A stretch of 64,000 nt of DNA from Brachionus manjavacas (Eukaryota; Rotifera; Eurotatoria; Ploima; Brachionidae), in contig JAHQIY010000008.1 in assembly GCA_019054805.1 (NCBI GenBank), forward strand, positions 2,589,501-2,653,500. The letters are read 5' to 3'. A program made the position numbers and the translations under genes. Below are positions 44,661-56,794 of the stretch, one piece after another. How positions within the stretch are numbered: the first letter of the stretch is position 1; the number at the start of each line of letters is the position of its first letter. The notes under the pieces are model-generated. The model made no database searches. It was not told the origin of the DNA and saw only the letters and a program-made list of their open reading frames with translations.

Positions 44661-45731
44661 TAGTGATGGGAGTTTTCTCTTTAGTTTAGTTAACTAAAAT
44701 TTAGTCGACTAGTTTTTAGCCAACTAAAATTTAGCCAACTAGTTTTTAGTTAACTAATTTTTAGTCCGTTTTTTTTTATTCAACTAATTTTTAGTTGACT
44801 TATTTTTAGTCGACTAAACTAAAATTATTAACTAAAGTTTAATTTTTAAAATCTATTTTTTTTTTAGAAAATTTTTACTAAATAAAAGTTATAACTAAAG
44901 CAATTAGCATTATTTTTCTGTAGCAGAAGCTCAAATAAATTAAAATATGAGTAAATTATCAATTAATGATTCTTTAAACCTTTGAATTTAATTGATTATA
45001 AATTATGGAATCAACAAATTAAAAAATGTTATGTTTATTTTATTAATCAACCAATAGAATAAATAAATAACATTAAATAAAGACTTAAATTAATAACATC
45101 TGGTTTTGTTACCTATCCTCTTTTAAAAAATTTTCACATAAAAAAAATGTATAACTGTCTAAAAAAAGGAATGTTTCTTTTAATTAAAATTCAACAGATT
45201 AATTATCAAAATCAAATCCAAGATATTAACTAAAAATTAAAAAAAAATTATATAATGTCAAATCAATGTTTTTAAATATTTTTTTGTCTCACTATTCCTT
45301 AGATGTATCGCTTTCTGCATAATATCCCGCTATTCCTAAATTGTCTCACTATTTCAGCAGCCACAATAACTACCTGGAACGGTAAAAGGAACATTTGGCC
45401 GCAGCAATAACTACCCGGAACGGCAAAAAATTCATGTTGCTCAGACTTTTTTTTAAAAAAATTCATTGACTTGACTTGAGACTTCTAATTTTAAACAAGT
45501 TTTTTAATATCATCCCGAGTAATTTAGCCAACTATTTTTTAGTTGACTAATTTTTAGTCGACTAGTTTTTAGTTTACTTATTTTTCGTTAACTAAATTTT
45601 AGTTAGCTAAAAACTAGTCGACTAAAAATTAGTCAACTAAAAACTAGTTGGCTAAATTTTAGTTAACTAAAAATAAGTCGACTTAATTTTAGCCGACTAA
45701 ACTATATTAGTTAAGTTAGGACCCATCACTA
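44661..45731. mobile_element. Non-autonomous hAT-type transposon with palindromic subterminal arrays
   Basis: Ends TAGTGATGGG...CCCATCACTA are inverted, and the element is flanked by a perfect 8-bp duplication ATATTTTT (44653-44660 and 45732-45739). Eight-base duplications and TAG/CAG...G ends are hAT features. Each end carries a dense run of 14-17 bp units alternating TAGTCGACTA, AGTTAACTA, AGCCAACTA and TAGTTGACTA, spaced by A- or T-runs (44,687-44,830 and 45,525-45,710). The interior (about 44,880-45,500) is AT-rich without an ORF and has a short direct repeat, cagc(aa)taactac(c)ggaacgg. The arrays are plausible transposase-binding sites. Confidence 0.85.
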
Positions 45732-45739
45732 ATATTTTT

Positions 45740-47533
45740 AAAATTTGTTTAGATTTTAATTTTTTTTTACTTGAGGATGCATGATTTAGATGATGAAGTT
45801 AAAGGCTAAAGGAATTTAAATTAAAATTAAATAAAAATATCTTCTTTTGATTTAAATTAATTTTATCAAAATTAATTCTCTTTTTTTTCTCTCTTATCTG
45901 TTCTCTATTTACAAAAAATATTTAAAATTACTAATTTTAGGACCATTTTTTCTTTAATAAAAGTTGTGAAAAATATTATTTATTTCAAGACAATGACAAA
46001 AATTAAGAAAAATCTTCCTTTTTCTACAAAATTTAAACCAAATGTATTTATTTATTAGGTATTTTTAATTTTTTTATTTACTAATCTTGATATATGAAAA
46101 ATATTAATTTAAACTTGTATAAAAGTTTAAATTTTCAATTTGAATACATTCTAACAATTAGCTTTTCAAATATTTGATTACTTTTTACACATCATAAGCT
46201 TTAAATGAATTTTTTATTTGAGATTTTTTTTGTTTTAGAATTTTTCGACTTTTTTAACTAAAATAATTAAATCTTGGCAAAATTGAGTCTTTTTCATTAT
46301 TATGAATTAAGCGACCAAGACACAGAAAAATTGAAATTTAAAAAATTTTTTAGATACTGATCTCATAATTTAATTAAATATAAATTAATTTTTTAATTCT
46401 TTAATTTAAGAATCTAAAAATTGAATCAAAAAATCAAAAAAATAAAATTTTAAAATATTTATCCATTATAACTTTAGTTTAAATTATGTTAATATTCTTT
46501 AATTGTTTCGAACAGCTAATATTCTAGGCCAAAATATTCAATTATTTCAAAATTTATATTAAAACTGAATCAAAAAATAAATAATTTTAATTGTTTTAAA
46601 ATGATTCAATAAATCAAATTCTCTCAAAGTAGGTCTTATTTTTTTAAAGATTTTTGTTATCATGAAGCCCTTTTATAAAACAATATAAATTATTGCCTTT
46701 TTTAATTTGGCCTAGTTGCTCGTGATTTTTTATTTTTATCGGAATTATCTAAAATTGGTAATCTTTAATTTTTAAAAAAAAAGTAACGTTATAGAGTCCT
46801 AATTATATTAGCACTTTAATATTTGTGAACAAATAATTTATTCAATGTAAACTAGGTCCAGTAAAAAATGAGTTTTCTTAAAGTGTCCCAGATCATAAAC
46901 AATAGTCTCAGAAGTTCTAATTTATAATTTTTTTGAAATTTAAACTTAGATAACATGAATTTTTAAACAAAAATTTACCCAATAATTCTAAAGAAATTTA
47001 CCAGCTTTAATTTGAATTTGAAATTGGATATCAATAAGATACCTATATATAATAAACCAGATTTTATTTATTAAAGAACCCTTAAATCTCAAATCATTTT
47101 CAGGAAAATAAATATCAAAATTCATATAGATCAAATAAATAATACTAAAATTTAAATTTTCAATGAGCAATTTTTAAATCTAATTAACAATAAATGAACG
47201 GTTTCCTTATTTAAAAAGGTAAATATTTCTCTGATAATAAATTGAATTTGATTGATGGCATTAATTGAGAAAAAAACCCAATTTTGTATATGCAAAAAAT
47301 TGGTTATTTTTCATTTTGATTAAAAGAGTGTTATATCAAAATTCAATTAATTTTTCGATATTATCTACTCTTTTAGCCATAATTAAACGATCAAGAAATA
47401 TAAGTTCAACTCAAAAAATCTCGATGGTTTTTGAATCAAATCTGTTATATTAAATTTTAAGTTTGCTTCTAAAATAATTTTCATTTTATTAATAAAAAAG
47501 CAAAAAATTAACGAAGATTAAAAAGAGCAGATA
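45740..47533. other. AT-rich intergenic, nothing recognised
   Basis: No gene, RNA or element could be identified. The open frames 46988-47170 (minus) and 47265-47453 (plus) lack any family motif and have AT-driven composition. Confidence 0.5.
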
Positions 47534-47605
47534 GGGGATGTAGCTCAGTGGTAGAGCGTTCGTTTCGCATACGAAAGGCCCCGGGTTCAATCCCCGGCAT
47601 CTCCA
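47534..47605 (+). tRNA. tRNA-Ala(CGC), third copy
   Basis: Identical over all 72 nt to the copies at 34,082 and 41,790, with anticodon CGC and intact internal promoter boxes. A short T-run follows. Confidence 0.98.
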
Positions 47606-48651
47606 AATTTTTCTTGATAAAAATTAAATTTAAAAAATTTTATTCATAAGACAATTAAAAAAAAGTAAGCTTTATTTTACAAATAAAAATTATTTTATTT
47701 AACACTTCATCATTATCCAATTTTTTAAATTTTGTTTAAAGAAAGAAACTATCTTTTTTTTCATCAATAAATTGTAATTTATCAATTAGATATATTTTCG
47801 ATATTCATATTTTAAAAAAAAGCCATCAACAAAATTTTTGTTTAAAAAAATTAATTTTAAGGTAATAATTAAAAAAGTTTACTTACAAAATTGCAAATTT
47901 ATTTACACTCACATTAATTACAGTGTAGAAAGACGTCAATATTACTAGTTAAGAGAAAAAGGTTGATTATGGTGGCAATTTATTTTATTTTAACTTTTTT
48001 ACATAAATTTTAAATGTTTAATTTTAAGTTGTTACTTGTTTTGATTTAAAATTTTGTTGAATAAAAATTAGTAAAATTTATTAATTATTTAACTTTTCTT
48101 GAAGATTTAATTTTTCCTATTGTTAACAGAGTGGTAAATGTTATTTTTTTGTTTAATGGAAGAAATATATTTTTTTTTTCAAAATCTTAGTACAAAGATT
48201 AAAGTAAAAAAATATAAAAAAGAAATGGAGGTACTTGCAAATTCTAATTAATTCATTTTTTCGTTATCGAATATTAAAGCATTTAAAAAAATTAGAAAAA
48301 AAAACAAAAATCATCAAATTTGTGATTTGAATTTTTGATTTTTTAAACAAATTAAATTATTGTTCAAAATCCTCTTTAATCGATTAGGTATTTAATCAAT
48401 TAGATAAATATATATTTTTAATTGATTTGTTGATAATTTTTGGGATTTCGCTTTGACATTTTAGAATATCATGATTAGAACAACTTTTTTGGAAAGACAT
48501 CTATTTTATTTGAAATAGATTTTTACCTTTCCAGTTGAAAGCTATTCAATTTCTCTTGCCTTCTAGCTTTCAAAATCGGTCTTTTTTCTTATTTATTTAT
48601 TTTTTCTTTTCTTTTGTGATTTTTTTTTTATTTTTTTTTATTTTTTTTTTA
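47606..48651. other. AT-rich intergenic
   Basis: Nothing was recognised. It ends in a roughly 60-bp T-rich run (about 48,590-48,650) directly before the duplicated LINE/7SL segment. Confidence 0.5.
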
Positions 48652-49204
48652 TATCTTGAGTATGCAATCTGGAGTTCGTGTTTAAAAAAAGATACTAAAA
48701 TCCTTGAAAAGTTCAAAAAAGAGCGACAATACTGATTGCTACTACTAGAACTAAGCCAAATGAAGATAACAGATACGTTTCAAAAAAATTAAAATAAAGA
48801 GAAAAATTTTAATTCAATTAATTGATAAATTATTTTGAAACTAAAGATGTTTTTTTATTTTTATTTTTATATTTTAAATTTTTTATTTTTACTGTTCCTT
48901 ATAGGAGATTAATTCACCATTAAATAAATATATTGAAGACATTTTTCGTTGAAATTCTTCATATTTCTTTAAAATATAAAGATTTTTATATTTTTTATTT
49001 AAAATAATAATTTTTTAATTTTTTTTTTAAATTTTAATTAGATTGTTATAGTTCAATTATATTTTTAGAGATAAAAAACAATTTACTTTTTACCTCTGAC
49101 TATCTTTAAAATAAGTGGGGGCAAGTATTTTAGTAGTTCCCGACTTAACTATAACTGTTTTGAAAAATTTTTAAAAATTAAGTAAAAAACATAAAAAGAA
49201 GCAA

Positions 49205-49503
49205 AAAGACTTGAGTCTCACTTACAATATGGGCTGTCTACCGCTGACTATTCACAAACGCTATCCCACTACTGCTCGACACGGGAGGTTTGATCTGCTG
49301 CCTTTCGGCTCTGGACCGGTTCCCTCCTCCTTAGGCAACCTGGTGACTCTGGACTCCTCCAAAGTCACGCATATTGATGCCGAGCTTGGTGCGGACGTCT
49401 GTTCAACATAGCACAACGATAGCCAGGACTCCCACATGTAAACAATCCCGCAAATCCGGCCTCCAAGTAGCTAGATTACAAGAGAGCGCCGCCCCTCCCG
49501 GCC
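49205..49503 (-). ncRNA. 7SL RNA, copy C
   Basis: Minus-strand SRP RNA, 5' end at 49,503, with the same conserved Alu-domain, helix 8 and SRP54-loop landmarks as copies A and B and an oligo-T stop (49,207-49,203). It shares agtcctggc with A and gagtccaga with B, so the three genes differ only by single substitutions. The divergent tRNA-like unit lies about 108 bp upstream. Confidence 0.96.
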
Positions 49504-49610
49504 AATTTTATAAACTTAATTTTCATATTTAAAATTGCCCACTCTCTCTCTCTCTTTATTTTCAACATTTTAAAGAAAGTATTTTTAAAATAAAAATTGA
49601 ATTTCGATGT

Positions 49611-49706
49611 GTTCAGATAGCTCAATGGATGTGTTTTTGTTAATGGAATTTTGTTCTTTTTTCATATTTTGTTTTAGACAGGGATCGAATCTCGCTGCTT
49701 GCGAAT
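49611..49706 (+). other. tRNA-like unit (A and B boxes) divergent from 7SL copy C
   Basis: A box TAGCTCAATGG at 49618-49628 and B box GATCGAATC at 49683-49691, followed by a long T-run (from 49,708) that could terminate polymerase III. Otherwise as at the other two loci. Confidence 0.6.
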
Positions 49707-50054
49707 TTTTTATTAATTTTTTTTTGGAAGAAACCCATCGAATTTTAAAGAATTTATTATGTTATGTTAAAATATTTTTCTTATTAAATTAAATTATTTA
49801 TTACTAGAATTTAAGATTAAAATTTTAAAATTTTTTTCGTAAATAAAAAACCTTTTGCATGCTAGAAAATCTTGAAATTCTTTATTTGGAAAATAAATCC
49901 CATTTAAATTGTCATGAAAGAATCGACATTCTAGGAATTGCTAATTGTGTCCTTTTTTTTTTAAAAAAAATTTGTTCCAAAGTGCCATGGGAATTAAAAA
50001 CACTCATGAATAGATTCAAAACTGTCCATTTTTAGAGATTGTTTTAAAGCTTTA
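49707..50054 (-). repeat. Inverted duplicate of 31,972-32,330
   Basis: This continues the inverted match between the 7SL copy A and copy C regions beyond the tRNA-like unit, ending at attgttttaaagctttat. No coding content. Confidence 0.88.
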
Positions 50055-52640
50055 TTTAATTTGAAATTTCAGTATTAGGCTGAAAATATCAGATATCTTT
50101 AGAAATTAAAAAAAAATTTTTTATCATTTTTTAAGTAATTTAAATTTATCAATTATTTTTTTATTGTATAATTTTTTAGAGTCAATAGTCATTATTTTTA
50201 GAATAAAATAAATTAATTTTTTTAATTTTATGAAATAAAAGAACATAATTTACTTTTTATCAAATGCAAATATCTGCAATCAAGAGACCCAGCAGCTTTT
50301 TTTTTAATCATAAACAATTGTTTAACTAAACGATTAGTTATTGCTCATAGATCTATTTAAAAGTGGTAATTTAATAGATTGGATGAATATTTTATTTATT
50401 TGTTTCATTAACTAGCAATCTAAATCGACTAATATAGGCCAGTTAATCCAGGTCTTTGCTTGAATATAAACATAACTAGACCGAGTAAAACAACCGAGCG
50501 AGAGAAAAAATATACCGAAGTATGTGTTAAAACTAGCAAAAAAGAACCAAGTCACTATCTAGCAAAAAATAGAAATAGTTCGGGCAAATTCAAACTTATA
50601 TCTCTAATTTTTAGTGATGACGATGACAAACAAATGAATTATAATATTTTAAAGAGCATTTATTTATTTTTTTCACTATGATGAATGTACCTTAGACTGC
50701 GTTGTTTTTTTTAGTTTCAAATTATTTCAACAAGCAAGAAAAAATTGATTTTATTAATAAAATAATTTCAATTAACATATTCAAATTTTATCAAAAAATT
50801 GAAAACAAAAATTTATATCAAGTACTCAAATTTCGTTGCTATTCTACCATTTTCACACACAAGGATATCAAAGATTCGTAGCTATTTTGTTATTTCGTTG
50901 TCCATGCATTCTAATTTAATCAAAAATAAACAATGAATAAGTAAGTCTTTTTTGTTTAAGTCTAATTTGAATTTTTGAAAAATTTCCCAAGTTTCTAAGA
51001 CCATTCTATGTCTTGTATTTTTTATGAAAATTTTCAAATAAGTGCTAATCTGAGGTTGTTTAAGGAAGTTTGTTTGAGTTTAGGCAGTATAAATAGACAT
51101 AATTTTAGGCCAAAATAAACAGATATTTAGACTATGAATTTTATTAGCTAAAAAGCCCTCTAAAGCAAATAGATCACAAGTAATTTGGTATGCTTCAGTG
51201 ATACTTGACCTTACAAATTTCCAAATTAGATCTCTATTGAACGATTCTCTAAAAAGGCTTTTAATTGCAAAAAAGATTTCTTAGTAACCTGATATTTTTA
51301 GTTTTGGGCAAAAAATTTTTCAAAAAATTTTATTTTATTAGGTTAATTCATTTTTAAATTTTTTTTACAACCAAAACCCTTTTTAGCTTTTTGATTATTT
51401 TTTATTCAATTGATTTAAATAAAATAAATTTGCAGCTTTTATTTTGGATAATTAATTAAGCTTTTAATTTAAAGTAATAAGGAAAATTTAGCTTTTTTAA
51501 AATTATTTAAAAAAAAAATTAACATTACAGAAAATAAACTCTAGATTTGTTTAAAACTTGAAGTTTTATCAGGGTTTTTTTCTCAAGTCATAAAATTGAC
51601 TTAAACTTGAGAATTAAATAAAAGTCTATAATTTATTTTAATAAATTGAATTAAAATTAACTAATGAGAAAATTTTTTTATCATAGTAAAAAAACCAGCC
51701 GGTTAAATTATAACTGAAAGAGATTTAAATTTTTTTCTAAAATTTTCAATTAATCATTTTAAGTAATAATTTGAAATAAAATTTTATGCGATTTTTCAAA
51801 ATTTAAGTGCGTAAAACGATTTTTTGTTACTAATTCCCATCAACTATTTCTATCACATTTTTTTAGAAGCATAATTTAGCTTTATCCACAAAAAAATTAT
51901 CATTATTTTATTCTAAAATAATGATTGAGTAAAAATTTAAATGAAAATTTATATTTATATTCAATTAAAGGGAATTTAATTTTTTTACGAAGTCAAAAGA
52001 GAGTATCTAGTTTAAAGAGTGTCATGAGACATAATAATTTCTAGAATTATTTATTAATAATTCTAAACATAAATTCTCTATGAATCTGATAGTTTATTTA
52101 CTAAAGTCAAAATAATTAATTATTACCTAGAGTTAAAAAATCTTGATCTTTCATTTGAAGAGTCAAAAAAAAATCAAAGAAATCTTTTAAGTGTTTCGAG
52201 TTTATTATTGCGAACATTTTAAAAAATTTGCAACAATTCGCTTTCGATTAAGCTATTTTTTTAGTTTGAAAAAAATTTAAAGTTCTGATTCTCGGTATCT
52301 TTGTAAATTAAGTTGAGGTCAATTATGTCATCTAATAAAATTTAAATAATCAATTTCTTATTTTAGTTAAAAGATTTAGATTTTTTAACGTGAAAATTGA
52401 GACTAAAATCAATAGGAAATTTACCAAGTGTCTTAAGTGTATTTTTTAGACAAATGTATTGAAATTTTTAATAATTTTAAAATAAATTTAAAATGTTATT
52501 GTTTTTTAGTAAATACTCATAAAATGGTTTTTTATCGACTCGTTTTGCTTGTTTCGCATTTTTCTCAATATTTTTTATCATTTATGAAAATTTTATTTTG
52601 TCATCAAATGCTAAATAAAAAAAATATGGCAAGATTTTTT
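50055..52640. other. Intergenic, one unexplained ORF
   Basis: Mostly AT-rich with nothing recognised. The frame 50460-50681 (plus; opens with TTG, 73 residues) has more balanced composition (TRPSKTTEREKKYTEVC, then a Ser/Asp stretch) than its surroundings, but no family is evident. At 50,933 ATGAATAA|gtaagt looks like a short first exon with a perfect donor, yet no continuation was found. Confidence 0.3.
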
Positions 52641-52650
52641 TTTCATATAT

Positions 52651-53322
52651 ACATTTTTTACCTTAAATTTATATGGAATTTTTATAAGAAAAAAATATTT
52701 TTTTATTGACGCATCAATAAAACTTTTAATCTTTTCATTCACTGAAATTTTTTTTAAATTTATTATTAAAAATAAATAATAAATTTATTTGCATAGCTGG
52801 GAAAGTGACTGTGCTCTGAAAACAGATCACGCTACCACCCTAGCCATCTTGAGCATCGGGCCCGAGGTTCCATCCCTCTCAACATCGAATCAAATTACCA
52901 ACAGCCAACTAGTTCTCCACGACACTGTTCTTTTTTTTCAAATATTATTATCATCTTTTAATTAATAATATATTATCATTTAACTAATTATAAACTGTCA
53001 TTATGAATTCTACTGATTAAGTGAGCATACCACAGTTACCATAGATGGGATCCTACTGTTTCCCATCTTCGTGAGTCTAGCTTGCCAGCTTGTAACTTAT
53101 TTTATTATAATTTATATTTTTTCCATGAAAAATAAATCTAAATATTAAAAATTTTATTCAAACTTTGTATTTTGGTTCTTAAAAGATAATTAATAAATTA
53201 ATAATAATTAAAAAATTTAAAAAATTTTAGTGAATGAAAAGATTGAAAGTTTCGTTGATATGTCAACAAAAAAAAATAATTTTTACTCAAAAAAATACCA
53301 TATAAATTTAAGGTAAAAATGT
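52651..53322. mobile_element. Foldback-type element with ~110-bp inverted arms
   Basis: The left arm 52651-52761 (acattttttaccttaaattt ... tcattcactgaaattttttt) is the imperfect reverse complement of 53205-53322 (aaattttagtgaatgaaaag ... taaatttaaggtaaaaatgt). The roughly 450-bp centre contains tRNA-like sequence (see 52,793-52,890). It is compatible with a MITE/foldback element, or with an inverted duplication around a SINE. No target duplication was identified. Confidence 0.6.
52793..52890 (-). repeat. tRNA-derived (SINE-like) segment
   Basis: On the minus strand, TGGCTAGGGTGGTAGC fits an A box and forms a 4-bp D stem (GCTA/TAGC). It is followed by a hairpin GTGATCTG-TTTT-CAGAGCAC where an anticodon arm would be. 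The tract is much less AT-rich than its surroundings. No good B box follows, so it is probably a SINE head or decayed tRNA. Confidence 0.4.
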
Positions 53323-54188
53323 ATTCACGTTAATTTATTTACGTTAAGGACGAACTGTACGAATTTTAAATCATAAATTGTAAGAATTGTCTTTAAATTT
53401 TTTTAATATATGTAATAGAATTTGTACAGGAAGAAACAAGGAGTTCATTTATAATTTTTTAAATAAATTCAGTTTCTTAAAATTTGATACAAGACAATAC
53501 TTTTGCATTATCAAACATTTTTAAATATTTTTAATATAAATAATGTGTTTTTTTAATTTTAAATGAATGTTTTATTAAACGGATTTGCAACCCTTTGGTC
53601 TTTAGCAAAAAAAATCAGCCTTTAAGTGTTAAAGAAGCAAAAAAGCTGACAGAATTATTTGGAAATTAAATGCGTGTCTGGAGAGAATCTTTCAGAGGAA
53701 TATCTTAACAAAAATAATTTGTTAATTTTGGAATTTATTTTTAAAAATTAAAATTAATTTAAAAGCTAAGCTATTTTTTGTAATTCTGTATTAATGGATA
53801 AAACCTAAAAGATACAAATTTTTGAGAACAAAAATAGCGCATATTCGCAACTAAATAGAAATTTTATTGTTTTTATAATTAAAATTTATGAAATAAATTA
53901 AAATTTTAGTCGAGGATTAAATTGCTTATCTAGACACTAGGACCTAAATTTGAATCGAAAATTGATTTATTAATCTCTCTTTTGTCCTAAGTTCGAATTC
54001 AATTAATCTAAACTTTTGTTTCATCTATTCTTGGTTTAATCTAGTATAAACAGAAAAAATACCAACAAAAAGTTTTTTATATTAATTTTTTGTTTCCTTT
54101 AATTAGAATAAAAAAGATGTAATGAAATAAAATCAGCTTGTTTTTTGTTGTTCACAATTGTTTTTGACATAACTAACTAAATTTAAAA
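53323..54188. other. Upstream region of AVL9
   Basis: AT-rich with no gene recognised. The last 60 bp before the AVL9 ATG contain tttgttgttcacaattgttt, with no obvious TATA-type element. Confidence 0.45.
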
Positions 54189-56794
54189 ATGAGTTCAAAA
54201 AGCGATCGAACTATAATGTACATAATGGTTGTTGGCTTTCATCACAAAAAAGGCTGCCAACTAGAGTACGTCTATCCATGCGATTCACTGATACGCAAAA
54301 AATCGGCTTCGTCCGACCCGGGCGATTTGTACGAGCTTCCAAAAAAATGGAAACACATGCCCTCCTTAGCGCTTCCGGACGGCTCCCACAACTACGACCA
54401 GGACTACGTCTACTTCCACTTAGAAGACTGTGTGCCTGACCAGAACTCAAAAAAACATCCCAACAACACCATATTCGGTGTTTCGTGCTACAGACAAATT
54501 GACGCATCCCAACTTCTAAAAAAAGATTCCGAGGTGACAAGAAACACTTTGCAAAAAAGTGTGTGCATTTTGTCCCGTGAGCCTATTTACTCCAGTCTCA
54601 GGCTTAAGCTGCACTCGATTACCACCGCTTACTTTGCCCAGAAGGATTTTCAGATGACTCAAATTTTAAAAAATGCCTTTGACAGTCTGTGCGTCAGCTA
54701 TGCGGAAAATGTGGAGAGCAGCAAAAATGCGGACTTGCTTGACCAAAAGTCAAAGTATCTCATGGGACTGTCGCTGGGAGACTTGGTCATAAAATATCAG
54801 CACAAAATTTTAATCCTTTTTAAATTAATTTTGCTGCAAAAAAAATGCCTGTACCAAGTAAAACCGGTTTCGAATTTGTCCAATACCATCATGGCTCTGG
54901 TATCGCTCTTCCCGGACATTTACTCACCGACCGGTCTGCAAAAATCCTCCGGCTACTTTGACTCAATCGACCTGGTCAACTCAGAGCTGAACAGAAGCGC
55001 TCATGCAGAAGACAATATGCTGATCACCTTACCATCTTTGGACAAATTGAGCCGCAAAATGCACAAAAAAGCGCTCAAAAACAAGCCAAATCGCTGCGCA
55101 GCGTTCCCCAATCGATTTCGTCGCCAGCCATAGCCAACCAACTTCACACTGATGTCAAGCGTTCTGTGGCTCATGACAGCCCAAATAGAATAGACGCTGA
55201 TCTTGACCAAGACTCTGACTTTTTTAAGCTAGCATTCGATGATGACAAAGTTGAACTAAAAAATTCCAAGCTTGATCTTAAACACTCGGACTCGGTCAAC
55301 TCTCTCAACGAAGAGGAAAACATTGGAGAATTGCTAAAAAACAAAGTGAATAATGTTATCAGCTGGTCTGGTAATGGTAGCAGAAAATCAAATTTGGTCA
55401 GATCTGAGTCTGTGAACAGCAAAGCAGCAGATAGACAACAAATCGATGTTCAACTAACTGACTTATTGGAAATAAACTTCGGCATGCCATTGTTTCTGTT
55501 CAATGAGTTTAACATTTTGCACCCCTATTTATCCTTGCACAATTTGGATTACTTTATGACCATCAATAAGATGAACACAAAATTGTACTGTACCACTGCG
55601 TTGATGATGAACATGATGAAAGAGAACCGAAAGAGTCAATTTATAGAAGATGAGGTGAGCGAAGAGCCAAAACAGTGTGCTCAGCCTGCCAAAAAAATGA
55701 GCTAAAGTCAGTCGGGTACACCATAGGCGCCACTAATATACTCTTTAAACAACGACTCTATGACGATCTGGACGCTTTCATCGACGACTCTGAGATTGAT
55801 CTAAAAAATAATGAAAACTTAAAAAAGTGCTTCAATTGAGCACCGCCGATCTCAGATTCACGGACTATTTGATCAAAAATGTCAACGCAGCTAGATCAAT
55901 TGGCGAAAAGTTGAACACCCCCACACTTCTCTCGTTCAAAAAAACCCTTTCCTATTCCAACATGGACAAAAAAGACATCAACGACATGAGCTCACAGTCG
56001 TCCACTTGGGAAGGATCAGACGACTGGATAAGACTCAACTTCAAATGGTATCTTTACACTCTCCTGGGCTCAATAGTTAAGGAGGACGCGTGCCTATCAA
56101 TTAAAAGTGACTTGGAGAATATTCTAATCGGGATCAATAATGAGTTGAGCTCTAGCTCGAGCAGTTTGGACAACGAAGTTGTGGATATAGAAGAGTATAT
56201 TGAAAAGGTAAATAGCAATGGCACTTTGAATAGAGAGGTGAGGAAAAATCGGCAAAATTCCTCGAGCTCAGCATCGACTATTTCGTCATCACAGTATTTT
56301 TATGTGGTAAATAATGCCAATTCTTTTTCCAATTACCGCGAGGATTTTAACTCAAGCTTTGTTAATGAATTGAAAAAACTGATTGTATGAGGCGCTGGTT
56401 GGCCTCTAACAGGACCATGATAGAGAAAAATTTGTTCAAGTTCGAGTGTGAGAGGATGATAGAAAATTTGGCACTTGCTCATCAACCAAGTCAGAGATTT
56501 CAAGTTTTGTTTCAGAATTTACAAGATTTGGAACAAGTTCGCCTTAGTCACCCATTTAATGGACAGATGAGTGTGAGTGATATCAAGCTTAAGTTTAATT
56601 TTTTGTTCTCGACAACAGAGTCGGGACGAAAAATTAACAAGGCATTGGCCGAAGGAAGCAAATTGGTCAATAACACAGGCAGAGTTTTCGGTGATGCGTT
56701 CAATCATGCCAAGCTGGGTTTTAATTCGTTTTTTGGTGGCTGGAGTTCTAGTTCATCAGATGAAAAAAGTTCATCTAAAAAAGCTAAAAATTAA
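54189..56794 (+). CDS. AVL9: AVL9 homologue (late secretory pathway), four frame breaks
   Basis: AVL9 acts in late secretory transport and cell migration and has a DENN-type fold. The start MSSKSDRTIMYIMVVGFHHK is followed by KGCQLEYVYP, FGVSCYRQID, SVCILSREPIYSSLRLKL and LVSLFPDIYSP, all AVL9 hallmarks. Later come MPLFLFNEFNILHPYLSL, SVGYTIGATNILF, TADLRFTDYL, HPFNGQMSVSDIKLKF and TESGRKI. The frame must shift by one base four times: at the A-run 55077-55081, between 55669 and 55696, at 55821-55826 and at 56373-56378. Each is a one-base loss. With these ignored the protein is about 869 residues. No nonsense or larger damage is seen, and a second copy at 63 kb has an extra A at the first site and is in frame, so sequence error is more likely than decay. 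It has no introns, unlike neighbouring genes. Confidence 0.9.

Larger units (their letters stand above)
48652..49706 (+). repeat. Segmental duplicate of 43,189-44,240
   Basis: The second direct copy, starting in the LINE reverse transcriptase relic at LEYAIWSSCLKKDTKIL, through the LINE 3' tail, 7SL copy C and the tRNA-like unit. Beyond 49,706 it diverges from the 43-44 kb copy and instead continues as the inverted match to 32,340-31,972. Confidence 0.93.

Noticed and set aside
50460-50681. ORF with balanced composition
   Set aside because: No recognisable motif, TTG start and no convincing exon partner; noted only as unexplained.
50933-50941. ATGAATAA|gtaagt as a first exon of AVL9
   Set aside because: AVL9 has its own ATG at 54,189 followed directly by its conserved N-terminus, and no acceptor links the two.
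54211-54540. Minus-strand ORFs overlapping AVL9 (also 55,001-55,422 and 63,360-63,754)
   Set aside because: Shadow frames of the AVL9 coding strand with no homology.
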